Origin: JACDAN01 sp036380355 | Lineage (GTDB): Bacteria; Actinomycetota; Thermoleophilia; Gaiellales; Gaiellaceae | Length of the DNA stretch: 42,543 bases | Assembly: GCA_036380355.1 (NCBI GenBank) | Contig: DASVEW010000088.1 | Coordinates: 1-42,543, forward strand | Direction: 5' to 3' | Shown: one piece after another, positions 16,817 through 25,379 of the stretch | Layout of the letters: each line of letters starts with the position of its first letter | How positions within the stretch are numbered: the stretch's first letter is position 1 | Notes under the pieces: model-generated | The model's database searches: none | Told to the model about the DNA's origin: nothing | What the model saw: only the letters and a program-made list of their open reading frames with translations | Translations under genes and position numbers: made by a program

Positions 16817-17393
16817 GATCCTCGACGAAGAGCGCGAACTCGGCCTCGCGGTTGTCCGAGCGCAGGATCGACGACGGGTGCACGGTGGCCATGACGACCG
16901 GCGCGAGGTCCGACTCCACCGGCACGCCGCGGTCCTTGCTCACCCGGAACTGACGGCCGATCAGCGCCTGCGCCGCCGTTGCGCCGAGGCAGACGAGCAC
17001 CTCCGGCTGGACGAGCGCAAGCTCGGCGTCGAACCAGGGCCGGCAGGCGGCGATCTCGGCGGCGTTCGGCTTCTGATGGATCCGGCGCTTGCCGCGCGGC
17101 TGCCACTTGAAGTGCTTGACGACGTTCGTCACGTAGGTCACGCCGCGGTCGATCCCCGCCTCCTCGAGCGCCCGGTCTAGGAGCTGGCCCGCAGGCCCGA
17201 CGAACGGCCGGCCTTCGAGATCCTCCTGGTCGCCGGGCTGCTCGCCCACCAGCATCAGCTTCGCGTCCGGGCTGCCCTCGCCGAAGACGGTCTGCGTGCC
17301 GGTCTTCCAGAGATCGCAGCGGCGGCAGCCCCTGGCGGCCTCGCGGAGCTGCTCGAGCGTCTCGTACTCGCTCTCGAAGAGCTTCTCGGCCAC
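16782..17393 (-). CDS. udgX: UdgX-type uracil-DNA glycosylase
   Basis: A 203-residue member of the family 4/UdgX uracil-DNA glycosylases. The water-activating motif reads GEQPGDQED (50-58), with Gln where family 4 enzymes have Ala. The defining UdgX loop, KRRIH at 102-106, is present; in the mycobacterial enzyme the His of this motif bonds covalently to the abasic site after uracil removal. HPSS at 172-175 is the second active-site motif. Cys23 and Cys26 (CRRC), Cys117 and probably Cys135 fit a 4Fe-4S cluster. It is therefore expected to excise uracil and stay crosslinked to DNA. It stands alone, overlapping the convergent membrane gene at its 3' end. Confidence 0.88.
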   Translation of the reverse strand: MAEKLFESEYETLEQLREAARGCRRCDLWKTGTQTVFGEGSPDAKLMLVGEQPGDQEDLEGRPFVGPAGQLLDRALEEAGIDRGVTYVTNVVKHFKWQPRGKRRIHQKPNAAEIAACRPWFDAELALVQPEVLVCLGATAAQALIGRQFRVSKDRGVPVESDLAPVVMATVHPSSILRSDNREAEFALFVEDLRRVADALRAA

Positions 17394-17433
17394 GCCTGAT
17401 TCCTACCCGGGCGCCGATACCATGGAACGTCGC

Positions 17434-17504
17434 GGCGCCGTGGCCGAGTGGTTAGGCAGAGGCCTGCAAAGCCTCGTACACCGGTTCAAATCCGGTCGGC
17501 GCCT
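17434..17504 (+). tRNA. tRNA-Cys (GCA)
   Basis: A 71-base cloverleaf. The acceptor stem GGCGCCG pairs with CGGCGCC; the D arm has GCC/GGC around GAGTGGTTA; the anticodon stem GAGGC/GCCTC holds the loop CTGCAAA with anticodon GCA; the T arm has ACCGG/CCGGT around TTCAAAT. The discriminator base is T, the identity base for tRNA-Cys, and CCA is not encoded. No other tRNA was seen in the window. Confidence 0.95.
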
Positions 17505-17518
17505 CTCTCTTCTCCCCT

Positions 17519-20500
17519 CTACGGGATCGCGACGCCCGTCAGTTGCACGGGGCCGAGCGTGTAGTCGAGCTCGGTGGACTGGAGAACGCCGGGCGCGGGG
17601 ATTACGTCGACCGCCTTCGGTACGAGGCTGGGGTCGAAGGTGCAGTGGGGGTCGGAGCTCGCGGTCGCGCAGACGCCGAACTGGAACTCCTGCGGTGTCG
17701 GGGCGAAGCCGCGGGCCTGATCCGGGCTGAACCCGTCCTGGCCGGTGAGGACGACGGTGAAGGCCCAGCCGGGACCGGGCGTCCCGAGCGACGCTTTCGG
17801 GACGCCGAACGTGATGAAGCGCGAGATCGGGTTCGCCGAGATCGACACCGTCCCGAGCGCGTTTCCGCTCGCGTCCACGTATCGCTGGCCGAACCCTTGC
17901 ACCTGGATGAGCCGGCTCCACGCGAACGCGGGCGCAATCGCGAAGTTGCGCAAGGGGTGCGCAGCGGCGGTCGACGTCGGGGCCGCGCCGGGGACGCGCA
18001 CGTAGACGTCGACGAGCTGGGCGCCGAGCGGGCTGCCGAACGTCTCCGACAGGTCGCGCGTCCTGAGCCGGAAGGTGACGGTCTCGCCGGAGTCGAAGAC
18101 CTGGAACCTCTGGATGTCGAAGGCGCCCGGATGGAAGCCGGCGAAGGTCGGATATGCGTAGTTGCCGGGGCCGGCGTCGTCGCCGTCCGGGTCGGCGACG
18201 TCGAGGAGCAGCGTTCCGGGCAGGACGTCGAGGAGGACGGTGCGCCTCGCGTGCGCGGTCCCGCCGGTCGCACTGACGGCGACGACGTTCAGGACGTTGG
18301 TGCCGCCGGTGATCGCGACGTCGACGCTGAACGAGCCGTCGGCAGCGGCGGTTGTCGATGCGACCGACGTCGCGGAGTTCGCGTCGGTATTCGTCGCGGC
18401 GACGTAGACGGTGTTCCCAGGCGCAGTCGTGCCGGTCACGGTGACAGGCGAGGCGGAGACGGACGAATTGTCGACCGGGCTTGTCACTGTCAGCGGCGTC
18501 GTGGCCTGCGTGTTGGCGACGTAGCGCGAGTGCGTCACCGCCGGGAGCACGACGTTCCGGCCGGCAGCGAGATCGCGCGCGAGCCGCACGAACGAGGCCG
18601 CGGACCACGTGAGCGGCGAGGCGGAGCCGGCTGCGCCGCCGTTCACGAAGCCGATCGAAGCGACCGTCGGATCGGTGCCGAAAGGTGACGCGGCCAGGTC
18701 GGGCAGCTCCCAGTTCTGCTCGGGAATCAGGCCGACGCCGGAGGCGAACCGGCTCATGCCGAGGAGGAGTGCGGCCGCCTCGGCCGCGTCGCCGGAGACG
18801 AGCTCCTGCTCGCCGCGCTCCGCCGAGAGAGCCGGCCAGAGGTGGCCGGTGCCCTGACCGCTCGGAGCCCACGGCCGGCCGTCGGATGCGCGGTCGCCGT
18901 AGCCGTCGCCGTTGTAGCGGTGCCACCCAGGCCCACGCGCGGTCGTGCGCTTGATGGTCGCATCGACGATCGGGAGCGACCGGAGGACGTCCGGGTCGTC
19001 CGGCGGTAGCGCGCCGAGGCGCACCAGCTCGAGGAAGCCGGCGTCGATCACCGCCCGCTGATCGAGCGTCGGGCCGCCGTTGCCGACGTTGTACGAGATC
19101 TCCGCGTTCGGGTCGCCCGTCTTGGAGAGCCGGATGAAGTACGGATGGGTTGCGAGCGGCCCGTTCGTCGTCACGGTCCAGCCTTTGACCGACCGCTGCC
19201 ACTCGTCGGCGACGCCCAGCCAGACGGCTGCCGACGCCATGTCGCCGTTCGCGCGCGCGAGCTCCGCGGCCGCGGCAAGGCCGGCGATCTCGGCCGCGAT
19301 CGTCGACGGCGAGAATCCGCTCTGCTCCTCCCAGCGCTCGACTCCGAACGCCGGGCCGCGGGCGATGATGAAGTTGGCTGCCGGCCTGATGTGGTCCATG
19401 TACAGGGACGCGTCGGTCAGTCCGAGCTGCTGCGCCATCAGGATCGGGTACGCGGTCTCGTCGAGCTGCGTCCCGAAGGAGTCCGGCGCGACCTTGCCGT
19501 TGACGAGGCTGTTGCGCGGCATCGACCCGTCCGGAAGCTGCTGCCGCTCGAACAGGAAGAGGGTCGCGTCGCGCGCGGTGGCGAGGTCGCCGGCGGCGAC
19601 CAGGCCCGTCCAGCTCTCGTACAGGTCGCGCGCGAACACTTCGCGGTAGGAGCCGAAGTAGGTGTTCGCGGGGTCGCCGGCCGAGACCGCCTGGCCCCAC
19701 GGCGAGGCGAGGCTGGCGACGATCGCGCCGGGAAACGTCTTGTCCTCGGACGCCTTGATCACGTTGGCGCTCAGGTAATACGCGTCCTCGAGCTGCTTCC
19801 GGTCCTTGCCCTTGATCCCGCGCAGCTTCTCCGTGCGAGGCTTCAGCAGCGACCTGTCGTAGCGGTTCCACTGCTTCTTGTACTTCGCGAGCGCCTTGGT
19901 GAAGCCGGCGCCAAGCGACCCTTCGGCCGTCGCCACAGCCTCCTCCTGGGACGAGCCGAAGCCGAGCGCGAGCACGGTCTTGCCGCCGCCGCCCAGGAGG
20001 ACGCGCGCCGTCTGGACGACGTTGCCGCTCACGGCGTCGTCGTGAATGTCCGTGAGTGCGTGTGAGGCGTCGAGCTGGACGAGGCCGTCGCTCGCGGAGC
20101 CCGCGAATCCGCTCGACGCCTCGCCGAACGACCCGTCGAGCGCCGCATGGACCGGTTGCGCGTAGTCGCGGTTCGCGGCGTTCGTCGCGGTGACAGGATC
20201 TGAAGCGACGAGCACCGGATGGCCGGTCGAGCGGTCGACCGTGGCGAAGTCGGCGCCGCCGTTGCCGGGACCGCCGCCGCCGTTGCCGTTGACCGTCGGA
20301 TCGAAGCGGACGTAGAGCTGGTAGCCGCGGTGGCGCGGCTTGAAGCGCACGCGCATCAGCACCGAGTTCCGGTTCGGGTCGGTGATGTACTCGGTCTCGA
20401 TCCGGTAGCGCCCGCTCTTCGCCGTCGCCGTGACCTTGCAGGCCATGCCGCCGGCGTCGTGCACCGCCCGCACTGCGTAGGTCATGTCGCGCGTCTGCAG

Positions 20501-21451
20501 GTCGGTGAAGGACGATCCGTCGGTGACGACGTACTGGAGCGTCTCGAGGTTCGTGTTGTCGACGGTCGGGTAGTAGACGTCGCTGAGGACGCCGTTCGCG
20601 ACCGTGTACCAGACCTTCGAGCGCGTGTTGCGGGCGGTGCCGAGGCAGTCCTTGCGTGCTAGGTCGAAGTGCGAGAGCGCGCCGGGGCCGCCGGGCGCGC
20701 CGGGAACTGTCACGACGATCGTGAGCACGTGCGATGCCGCGTCGTAGGTGAAGGTCACCTTCGCGCCCGCGACCGGGACGTTGAACGCGATGTTCGGCCC
20801 GTTCGGGACGCCGCCCTCGCCGTAGTTCTCGTCCCAGCTCTCGTTGATCGCCACCTTTGCTTCGTACGAGCCCTGCGGCAGCGCCGTGGTCTCGAGTGAG
20901 TAGATTCCGTCGCCGTCGGGGTCCTGCAGCCAGGAGCGGAGGCAACCCGGATCCCAGTCGCTTGGGCAGCCGAGCTCGGACTGGAAGCTCCCGGGGGCGA
21001 CGGCGATCACCGAGCCCGTGTTGTCCGTGACCCAGTGGCTCTTGTGGTCGTAGTAGAACTTGACACTCGACGCCGCTGGGAGGTCGAGCGGGATGTTGGC
21101 GCCGCCCGCCTGCGCGTGCAGGCCGTAGTTCTCGTCCCACGAGTCGTTGAGAGCGGCCTTGTACTCGAAGCTGCCGCTGGGAACCGAGAACGTTCCTTGC
21201 CAGACATCGTCGCTCGCGTCGTACGTCAGGTGCGTCGTCGCACACTCCGGCTGCCAGTCGCCCGGACAGCCGAGCTCCGACTGCAGCGAGCCGGCAATCG
21301 TGACGGACGATGGATTCGGGGTATGCGACGCCGTCGCCGCAGGAAGCAACACGAGCGCCACCGCGAGAGCGAGCAGCACCCCGCGAAGGTTTCTCCCTCT
21401 GGTCACCTGGCTCAGACCGGCGATCCCACCCCCCGTTGGCGGACCAAGCAT
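17519..21451 (-). CDS. Secreted multidomain GH15 glucoamylase/glucodextranase
   Basis: A 1310-residue secreted enzyme. The start is the ATG at 21451 or the GTG at 21406; neither has a clear ribosome site. The signal core is GVLLALAVALVLLP. Two tandem modules follow, about residues 50-150 and 150-260, each with QSELGCP-DW, SF/SYEYKAA-like and SWDENYG motifs, resembling pullulanase X25 modules. Then come a glucodextranase N-terminal beta domain (about 265-560), the (alpha/alpha)6 GH15 domain with general acid Glu708 or Glu709 in RWEEQSG and base Glu911 in IPEQNWE, a glucodextranase-B-like Ig module (about 985-1080, TSPVDNSSVSASPVTVTG), and a glucodextranase C-like domain. It should release glucose from starch, dextran or related alpha-glucans outside the cell. 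It is isolated, with tRNA-Cys beyond its 3' end. Confidence 0.88.
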   Translation of the reverse strand: MLGPPTGGGIAGLSQVTRGRNLRGVLLALAVALVLLPAATASHTPNPSSVTIAGSLQSELGCPGDWQPECATTHLTYDASDDVWQGTFSVPSGSFEYKAALNDSWDENYGLHAQAGGANIPLDLPAASSVKFYYDHKSHWVTDNTGSVIAVAPGSFQSELGCPSDWDPGCLRSWLQDPDGDGIYSLETTALPQGSYEAKVAINESWDENYGEGGVPNGPNIAFNVPVAGAKVTFTYDAASHVLTIVVTVPGAPGGPGALSHFDLARKDCLGTARNTRSKVWYTVANGVLSDVYYPTVDNTNLETLQYVVTDGSSFTDLQTRDMTYAVRAVHDAGGMACKVTATAKSGRYRIETEYITDPNRNSVLMRVRFKPRHRGYQLYVRFDPTVNGNGGGGPGNGGADFATVDRSTGHPVLVASDPVTATNAANRDYAQPVHAALDGSFGEASSGFAGSASDGLVQLDASHALTDIHDDAVSGNVVQTARVLLGGGGKTVLALGFGSSQEEAVATAEGSLGAGFTKALAKYKKQWNRYDRSLLKPRTEKLRGIKGKDRKQLEDAYYLSANVIKASEDKTFPGAIVASLASPWGQAVSAGDPANTYFGSYREVFARDLYESWTGLVAAGDLATARDATLFLFERQQLPDGSMPRNSLVNGKVAPDSFGTQLDETAYPILMAQQLGLTDASLYMDHIRPAANFIIARGPAFGVERWEEQSGFSPSTIAAEIAGLAAAAELARANGDMASAAVWLGVADEWQRSVKGWTVTTNGPLATHPYFIRLSKTGDPNAEISYNVGNGGPTLDQRAVIDAGFLELVRLGALPPDDPDVLRSLPIVDATIKRTTARGPGWHRYNGDGYGDRASDGRPWAPSGQGTGHLWPALSAERGEQELVSGDAAEAAALLLGMSRFASGVGLIPEQNWELPDLAASPFGTDPTVASIGFVNGGAAGSASPLTWSAASFVRLARDLAAGRNVVLPAVTHSRYVANTQATTPLTVTSPVDNSSVSASPVTVTGTTAPGNTVYVAATNTDANSATSVASTTAAADGSFSVDVAITGGTNVLNVVAVSATGGTAHARRTVLLDVLPGTLLLDVADPDGDDAGPGNYAYPTFAGFHPGAFDIQRFQVFDSGETVTFRLRTRDLSETFGSPLGAQLVDVYVRVPGAAPTSTAAAHPLRNFAIAPAFAWSRLIQVQGFGQRYVDASGNALGTVSISANPISRFITFGVPKASLGTPGPGWAFTVVLTGQDGFSPDQARGFAPTPQEFQFGVCATASSDPHCTFDPSLVPKAVDVIPAPGVLQSTELDYTLGPVQLTGVAIP

Positions 21452-21528
21452 ACGACGGATGCGTCGCCGATGAGAAGTCGCGGCCCGGTCAACAGGGGGC
21501 CGCCACCGGTTTCACATCCGTCGATCGG

Positions 21529-21678
21529 TCAGGCCGTGCGGAGCAGGCGCTTCACCGCGCTCCACCGGGAGGTGGTGGACTTCTGGGGCGTCTCGAGCCT
21601 GACCCCGACCCGGGCGGTCAGGTCCTTCTGCGTCTGGGTGTCCTCTTGCTGCTGGGAGATCTTCACGTGCTCGGTCAT
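21529..21678 (-). CDS. 49-residue hypothetical protein
   Basis: The ATG at 21678 has an AGGAG site eight bases upstream. The product begins MTEHVKISQQQEDTQTQKDL and ends SRWSAVKRLLRTA: a polar, Gln/Thr-rich N-terminus and a basic C-terminus. No domain is recognised. The ribosome site and window-typical codon use support expression. A second small gene lies just upstream on the same strand. Confidence 0.5.
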   Translation of the reverse strand: MTEHVKISQQQEDTQTQKDLTARVGVRLETPQKSTTSRWSAVKRLLRTA

Positions 21679-21762
21679 GTCGTGACTCCTCACTGCTTGG
21701 TGATGAACCGGAGAGGACCCGGAGGCCCTCTCCGGCGCTCGCGTGCCGCTACGCGAAACTTC

Positions 21763-22077
21763 TTAGGCGACGACCGCTGCTGCCTTCTCGCGGGCGACGA
21801 CCTTGCCGCTCGTGATCTTGGGCGGGTTCGGGAAGACCGCCTCGAGGTGCTCGTCGCGGATCCACGTGGCTGCGATCCGAGTCGACTCGTCGGCCTGCTC
21901 GACGTTGTCGAACAGTCCGAGCGAGCTCATGACGCCGTTCTCTCCCTCGATGAGGTAGTAGCCGGCGAAACCCGGAAGCTTGCTCAGCTTCGGGACGAGA
22001 CTCTCGGAAACCCTCTTGCTCAGCTCGACGGCGCGATCGCGATCGACACCCTCGTAGCGACGAATGGTGGCATGCAT
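21763..22077 (-). CDS. ABM-like small dimeric alpha-beta barrel protein
   Basis: A 104-residue protein with the layout of the antibiotic-biosynthesis-monooxygenase (ABM)-like dimeric barrel: a beta strand with Arg (MHATIRRYEGVDRD), a helix (ELSKRVSESLVPKLSKLPGF), strands GYYLIEGENGVMSSLGLF, and a helix with NVEQADESTR. The pattern FDNVEQADES is typical of this group. Many members have no known substrate. Start is the ATG at 22077. The C-terminus is Lys/Ala-rich. Assignment is by overall pattern, not a catalytic motif. Confidence 0.6.
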   Translation of the reverse strand: MHATIRRYEGVDRDRAVELSKRVSESLVPKLSKLPGFAGYYLIEGENGVMSSLGLFDNVEQADESTRIAATWIRDEHLEAVFPNPPKITSGKVVAREKAAAVVA

Positions 22078-22264
22078 CTGCTGCTCCTTCGGTCTTCGTT
22101 CAGGTCAAGAAGCTCGGTTGAGTTCCCTGAAGCGTGAGCCCAGATGGAACAGCTCGAAGAGGATGGTGCAGAGCCTCGGCGGCTTCGATGCAAGGACGAA
22201 CGCGCTCAGCCAGCATAGCCGCGATCCGTGCGCACCGTATCCCCGTGGGCGTTGGGCCTTGGGA

Positions 22265-23320
22265 TCAGTGACCCAGGATCTTCTTCCGTTTCCGGTGCGA
22301 CTTCGTGATCGCGGCCCACTTCTTCCGCTGCTCCGACCGTAGCCGTGGATCGAGCTTGCGCTCCAGGTGCTCGAGCTCGCGCTGGAGCTTGAGGTAGCTC
22401 TCCCACCGATCCGCCGGAAGGGAGCCGTCCTCGAGGGCCGCGCGGACGGCGCAACCCGGCTCGGTGTCGTGCGCGCAGTCGGAGAAGCGGCACTGGGTCA
22501 CGAGCTCGGCGATGTCCGCGAACGCCTTGTCCAGGCCGCCGTCCGTCTCCCAGAGCTGGAGCTCCCGCAGGCCCGGCGTGTCGATCAGGACGCCGCCGTC
22601 GGGCAGGACGAGCAGCTCGCGGTGCGAGGTCGTGTGGCGGCCCCGGCCGTCCGACCGGACCTCGCCGGTCGCGAGCCGGCCCTCGCCGAGCAGCGCGTTG
22701 ATCAGCGTCGACTTGCCGACCCCGGACGAGCCGAGCAGCACGCCGGTCTTCGCGCCGTCGAGGTAGGGGCGGAGCACGTCGACGCCTTCTCCGGCCACGG
22801 CCGTGACCACATGGACGGGCACGCCGAACGCAACCGATTCGGTCTCGGCGACGGCTGCGTCGAGGTCGGTCGCGAGGTCGGCCTTGTTCAGGACGACGAC
22901 CGGATTGGCGCCGCCTTCCCAGGCCGTCGACAGGTACCGCTCGAGCCGGCGGATGCTGAAGTCGCGCTCGTCGAGGCCCATGACGAGGAAGGCCACGTCG
23001 ACGTTGGCCACGAGCACCTGCTCGGACGTCTCCGTGAACGGGGTCTTGCGCGAGAACTTGCTCCGGCGCGGCAGGACGACGTCGATCTGGTCGGCGCGAA
23101 GGCCCACCCAGTCGCCGACGACCGGGTGCTCGCCCGGCTCCGCGGCATGGCGGAGCCGGCCCGTGATCTCCACGAGCACATCGCCGCGCTCCGTTGCGAC
23201 CTCCCAGGCGCCGCGATGTTGCGCCGTGACGCGTCCGGGCTCGAGGCCTTCGGCGTGCGCGGCGAATTCAGCCGCGAGCTCGTCGTTCCAGCCGAGCTGC
23301 GCGAGTCGTTGGTACTGCAA
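22265..23320 (-). CDS. rsgA: Ribosome small-subunit-dependent GTPase A
   Basis: A 351-residue circularly permuted GTPase that assists maturation of the 30S subunit. The order of motifs is G4-G1-G3: NKAD at 145-148, GSSGVGKST at 197-205, and DTPG at 257-260. It is preceded by an OB-fold segment and followed by the zinc-finger pattern Cys287, Cys292, His294 and Cys300 (CRFSDCAHDTEPGC). The start is a TTG at 23320 with AAAGGAG ideally placed upstream. The C-terminus is Lys/Arg-rich as usual. A divergent arrangement is absent; a thioesterase gene lies upstream on the same strand with about 170 bases between. Confidence 0.95.
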   Translation of the reverse strand: MQYQRLAQLGWNDELAAEFAAHAEGLEPGRVTAQHRGAWEVATERGDVLVEITGRLRHAAEPGEHPVVGDWVGLRADQIDVVLPRRSKFSRKTPFTETSEQVLVANVDVAFLVMGLDERDFSIRRLERYLSTAWEGGANPVVVLNKADLATDLDAAVAETESVAFGVPVHVVTAVAGEGVDVLRPYLDGAKTGVLLGSSGVGKSTLINALLGEGRLATGEVRSDGRGRHTTSHRELLVLPDGGVLIDTPGLRELQLWETDGGLDKAFADIAELVTQCRFSDCAHDTEPGCAVRAALEDGSLPADRWESYLKLQRELEHLERKLDPRLRSEQRKKWAAITKSHRKRKKILGH

Positions 23321-23488
23321 ACCGTCTCCTTTCCTGCGGAAGAGAACCGTCGGTGCAGGACTGGAGCGCCGGTTCAGGCGGTGAAGTTCGCAGCCCTGCG
23401 AGTGCGGAAGCGATCAAGCTCTGTTGTCAAGGCGCCTCCTCTCGTCGTGGGCCGGACGCCTCAGAGTAGGCGGCGGGCGGTGGCCGCG

Positions 23489-24031
23489 TCAAGAAGCGCC
23501 CTGGAGGCGCCGACGCCAGGCCTCGCCGGCAGCGCGGCCTTCCGGCGTCTGCAGGAAGTGCTCGAACGGCACGTGCGCCCACGTGCCTTCGGCATGCGCG
23601 AGCAGCTCGTCGCCGTCGAAGAGCTGGGCGTGGACGTCGATGCGGCGCCCGTCGTCCGCAACGAGCTCGGCGCGGATCGTCAGCTCACGGTTGATGTGCA
23701 CCGGCCGACGGAAGCGGACGGTGAGGTTGGTCGTGACGGACGGGAATCGGTACCACGTCGCGAGCAGTCCGGCAGCCTCGTCGAGCGCGGCGGCGACGAG
23801 CCCGCCGTGCGTGAACCCCGGCCCCGCCTGGTGGTGCTCGCCGAACGAGAGGCGAGCCTCGTACGAGCTCAGACCCTCCCCCTCGGGGGCGGGGAGGCTG
23901 ATCCCGGTCGGATTCTGGCCGCAGCCCCAGCACGCCGGGTCGTGATGTGGCGGAATCTTCACGCTCTCGGCGCTAGGAGGGTTTGGCGCAGCGTCGCTCG
24001 TCGCAGGAGTGTGATGCTCGTTCCGAGCCAA
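23489..24031 (-). CDS. PaaI/hotdog-fold thioesterase
   Basis: A 180-residue hotdog-fold protein. The thioesterase pattern GFTHGGLVAAALDEA lies at 72-86, with Asp84 as the likely catalytic acid; the following strands (TTNLTVRFRRPVHINREL) match the 4HBT superfamily. A Cys pair, CWGCG at 34-38, sits in the N-terminal extension, as in many actinobacterial members of this group. The likely role is hydrolysis of an acyl-CoA thioester, substrate unknown. It lies between HMG-CoA reductase and rsgA on the same strand, but gaps of over 100 bases on both sides argue against a tight operon. Confidence 0.78.
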   Translation of the reverse strand: MARNEHHTPATSDAAPNPPSAESVKIPPHHDPACWGCGQNPTGISLPAPEGEGLSSYEARLSFGEHHQAGPGFTHGGLVAAALDEAAGLLATWYRFPSVTTNLTVRFRRPVHINRELTIRAELVADDGRRIDVHAQLFDGDELLAHAEGTWAHVPFEHFLQTPEGRAAGEAWRRRLQGAS

Positions 24032-24141
24032 GGACGCAGGGAGTGTTCGTATCGATGAGATACGGGCGCGACTGAGGACGCCGGATCGGGGCGAGCAGCG
24101 CGGTCCTGCGGCTCAGCCGGCGTTGCGTCGAACCCTCCTCA

Positions 24142-25356
24142 TCAGCGCAGTCCGCCGCGCTCGAAGTGCGCCTTGAAGAAGTTGGCCGATCCGGCCGTGG
24201 CCATCGCGGCCGACGCGGAGATCTCGAGCGCGAGCGTTGCGGCGGCGACGATCTGGGCGAAGCGGTAGACCTTCCCAGGGCCGGCGCAGTCCATCAACGC
24301 GAGCCACGAGCGGGCGTAAGGAAGCGTCGTGCCGCCGCCGACGGTGCTGACCTCGAGCCCGGGCAGCCGCAGGGCCACGTGCAGGCCGTCCTCGACGCGC
24401 CGTCCCGTGCCGTGGCACATCGAGCTCGTCCCGACCATGCCGAGGTCCTGGCCGGTCGCGGCGAAGATGGCGGCGATCGCGGTCGCCGGCGTGAAGGCGA
24501 CGGACTGCATCCCCGACGCCACGGCCCCGTGCGTCCCCGCCCACGACAGCTCCAGCAGATCGTCGATCGTCGTCCGCAGCACCCGCCGGATCGCGTCCTC
24601 GGTGAGCGTCGTCTCGGCGATGACCGTCTTGCCGTGCCCCCGCTGGAAGTACTCGTACGACGGCTTCTTGTCGCCGCCCATGTTGGCCTCGAGCAGCGCG
24701 CGCTCGGGCTTCACGGGCGCCCGCTCCATCACGTAGCCCATGTTCAGGAAGTACGAGTTCCGGGTCATCATGTTCGCCCCGACCGCGTCACCCGTCGTCC
24801 AGCGCCAGAGGACATGGCACATCGGGCCGACGACGTGCGTCTTCACCTCTCGCAGCTTCGCGTGGCGCGACACCGAGGGATCGTCCTGCTTGGCGATCCA
24901 GGCCCGCATCCCCTCGACCTCGCCCTCGATCCAGATCGCGAGGGCAAGCGCTTCGCCCGCCGATTTGCAGACGAAGCAGGAAGCTCTGGTGATTCTGTCC
25001 TGAAGCACGTACGTTCGGAACCCGCCGGACTCGGCCGCCGCTCGCGCGCCGCGGAACAGCGAGTCGGACATCGAGCCCTCGGTGTGGGCGAGCGGGACGA
25101 AAACGTCCTCCGTCGACCGCCCGCGCGCGACGACTGCGCCCTCCGGCTCGGTCAGCTCGTACTCGCCGAGCGAGATCGTGAGTGGGCCGATCACCGCCGT
25201 CGGGATCACCGAGACGCCGGTCAAGGCCTCCTGGGCCTTGGCCCACGGTGTCAGGTCGTGGCCGAAGACCTCGGAGTCGACGCGGCCGTCCAGCGCCTCC
25301 TGGCGCGCCTTGATCGACGCCGGATCGTTCTTGCGCGGCCAGCGGCGAAGCTCCAC
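24142..25356 (-). CDS. Hydroxymethylglutaryl-CoA reductase
   Basis: A 404-residue HMG-CoA reductase. The catalytic set of the family is present: Glu93 in HTEGS, Lys230 in GGDKKPS, Asp304 in GQD, and His397 in FFKAHFER near the C-terminus. The cofactor-binding TGDAVGANM (188-196) and STVGGGT (347-353) motifs are also visible. It would reduce HMG-CoA to mevalonate, the committed step of the mevalonate route to isoprenoids. Its DKKPSYEYF differs from the more usual DKKPAAINW, so it is a divergent member. No other mevalonate gene is in the window. It is divergent from folD with only 23 bases between the two starts. Confidence 0.85.
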   Translation of the reverse strand: MELRRWPRKNDPASIKARQEALDGRVDSEVFGHDLTPWAKAQEALTGVSVIPTAVIGPLTISLGEYELTEPEGAVVARGRSTEDVFVPLAHTEGSMSDSLFRGARAAAESGGFRTYVLQDRITRASCFVCKSAGEALALAIWIEGEVEGMRAWIAKQDDPSVSRHAKLREVKTHVVGPMCHVLWRWTTGDAVGANMMTRNSYFLNMGYVMERAPVKPERALLEANMGGDKKPSYEYFQRGHGKTVIAETTLTEDAIRRVLRTTIDDLLELSWAGTHGAVASGMQSVAFTPATAIAAIFAATGQDLGMVGTSSMCHGTGRRVEDGLHVALRLPGLEVSTVGGGTTLPYARSWLALMDCAGPGKVYRFAQIVAAATLALEISASAAMATAGSANFFKAHFERGGLR

Positions 25357-25379
25357 GGCCGCAGGTTAACCTCGCCGCC

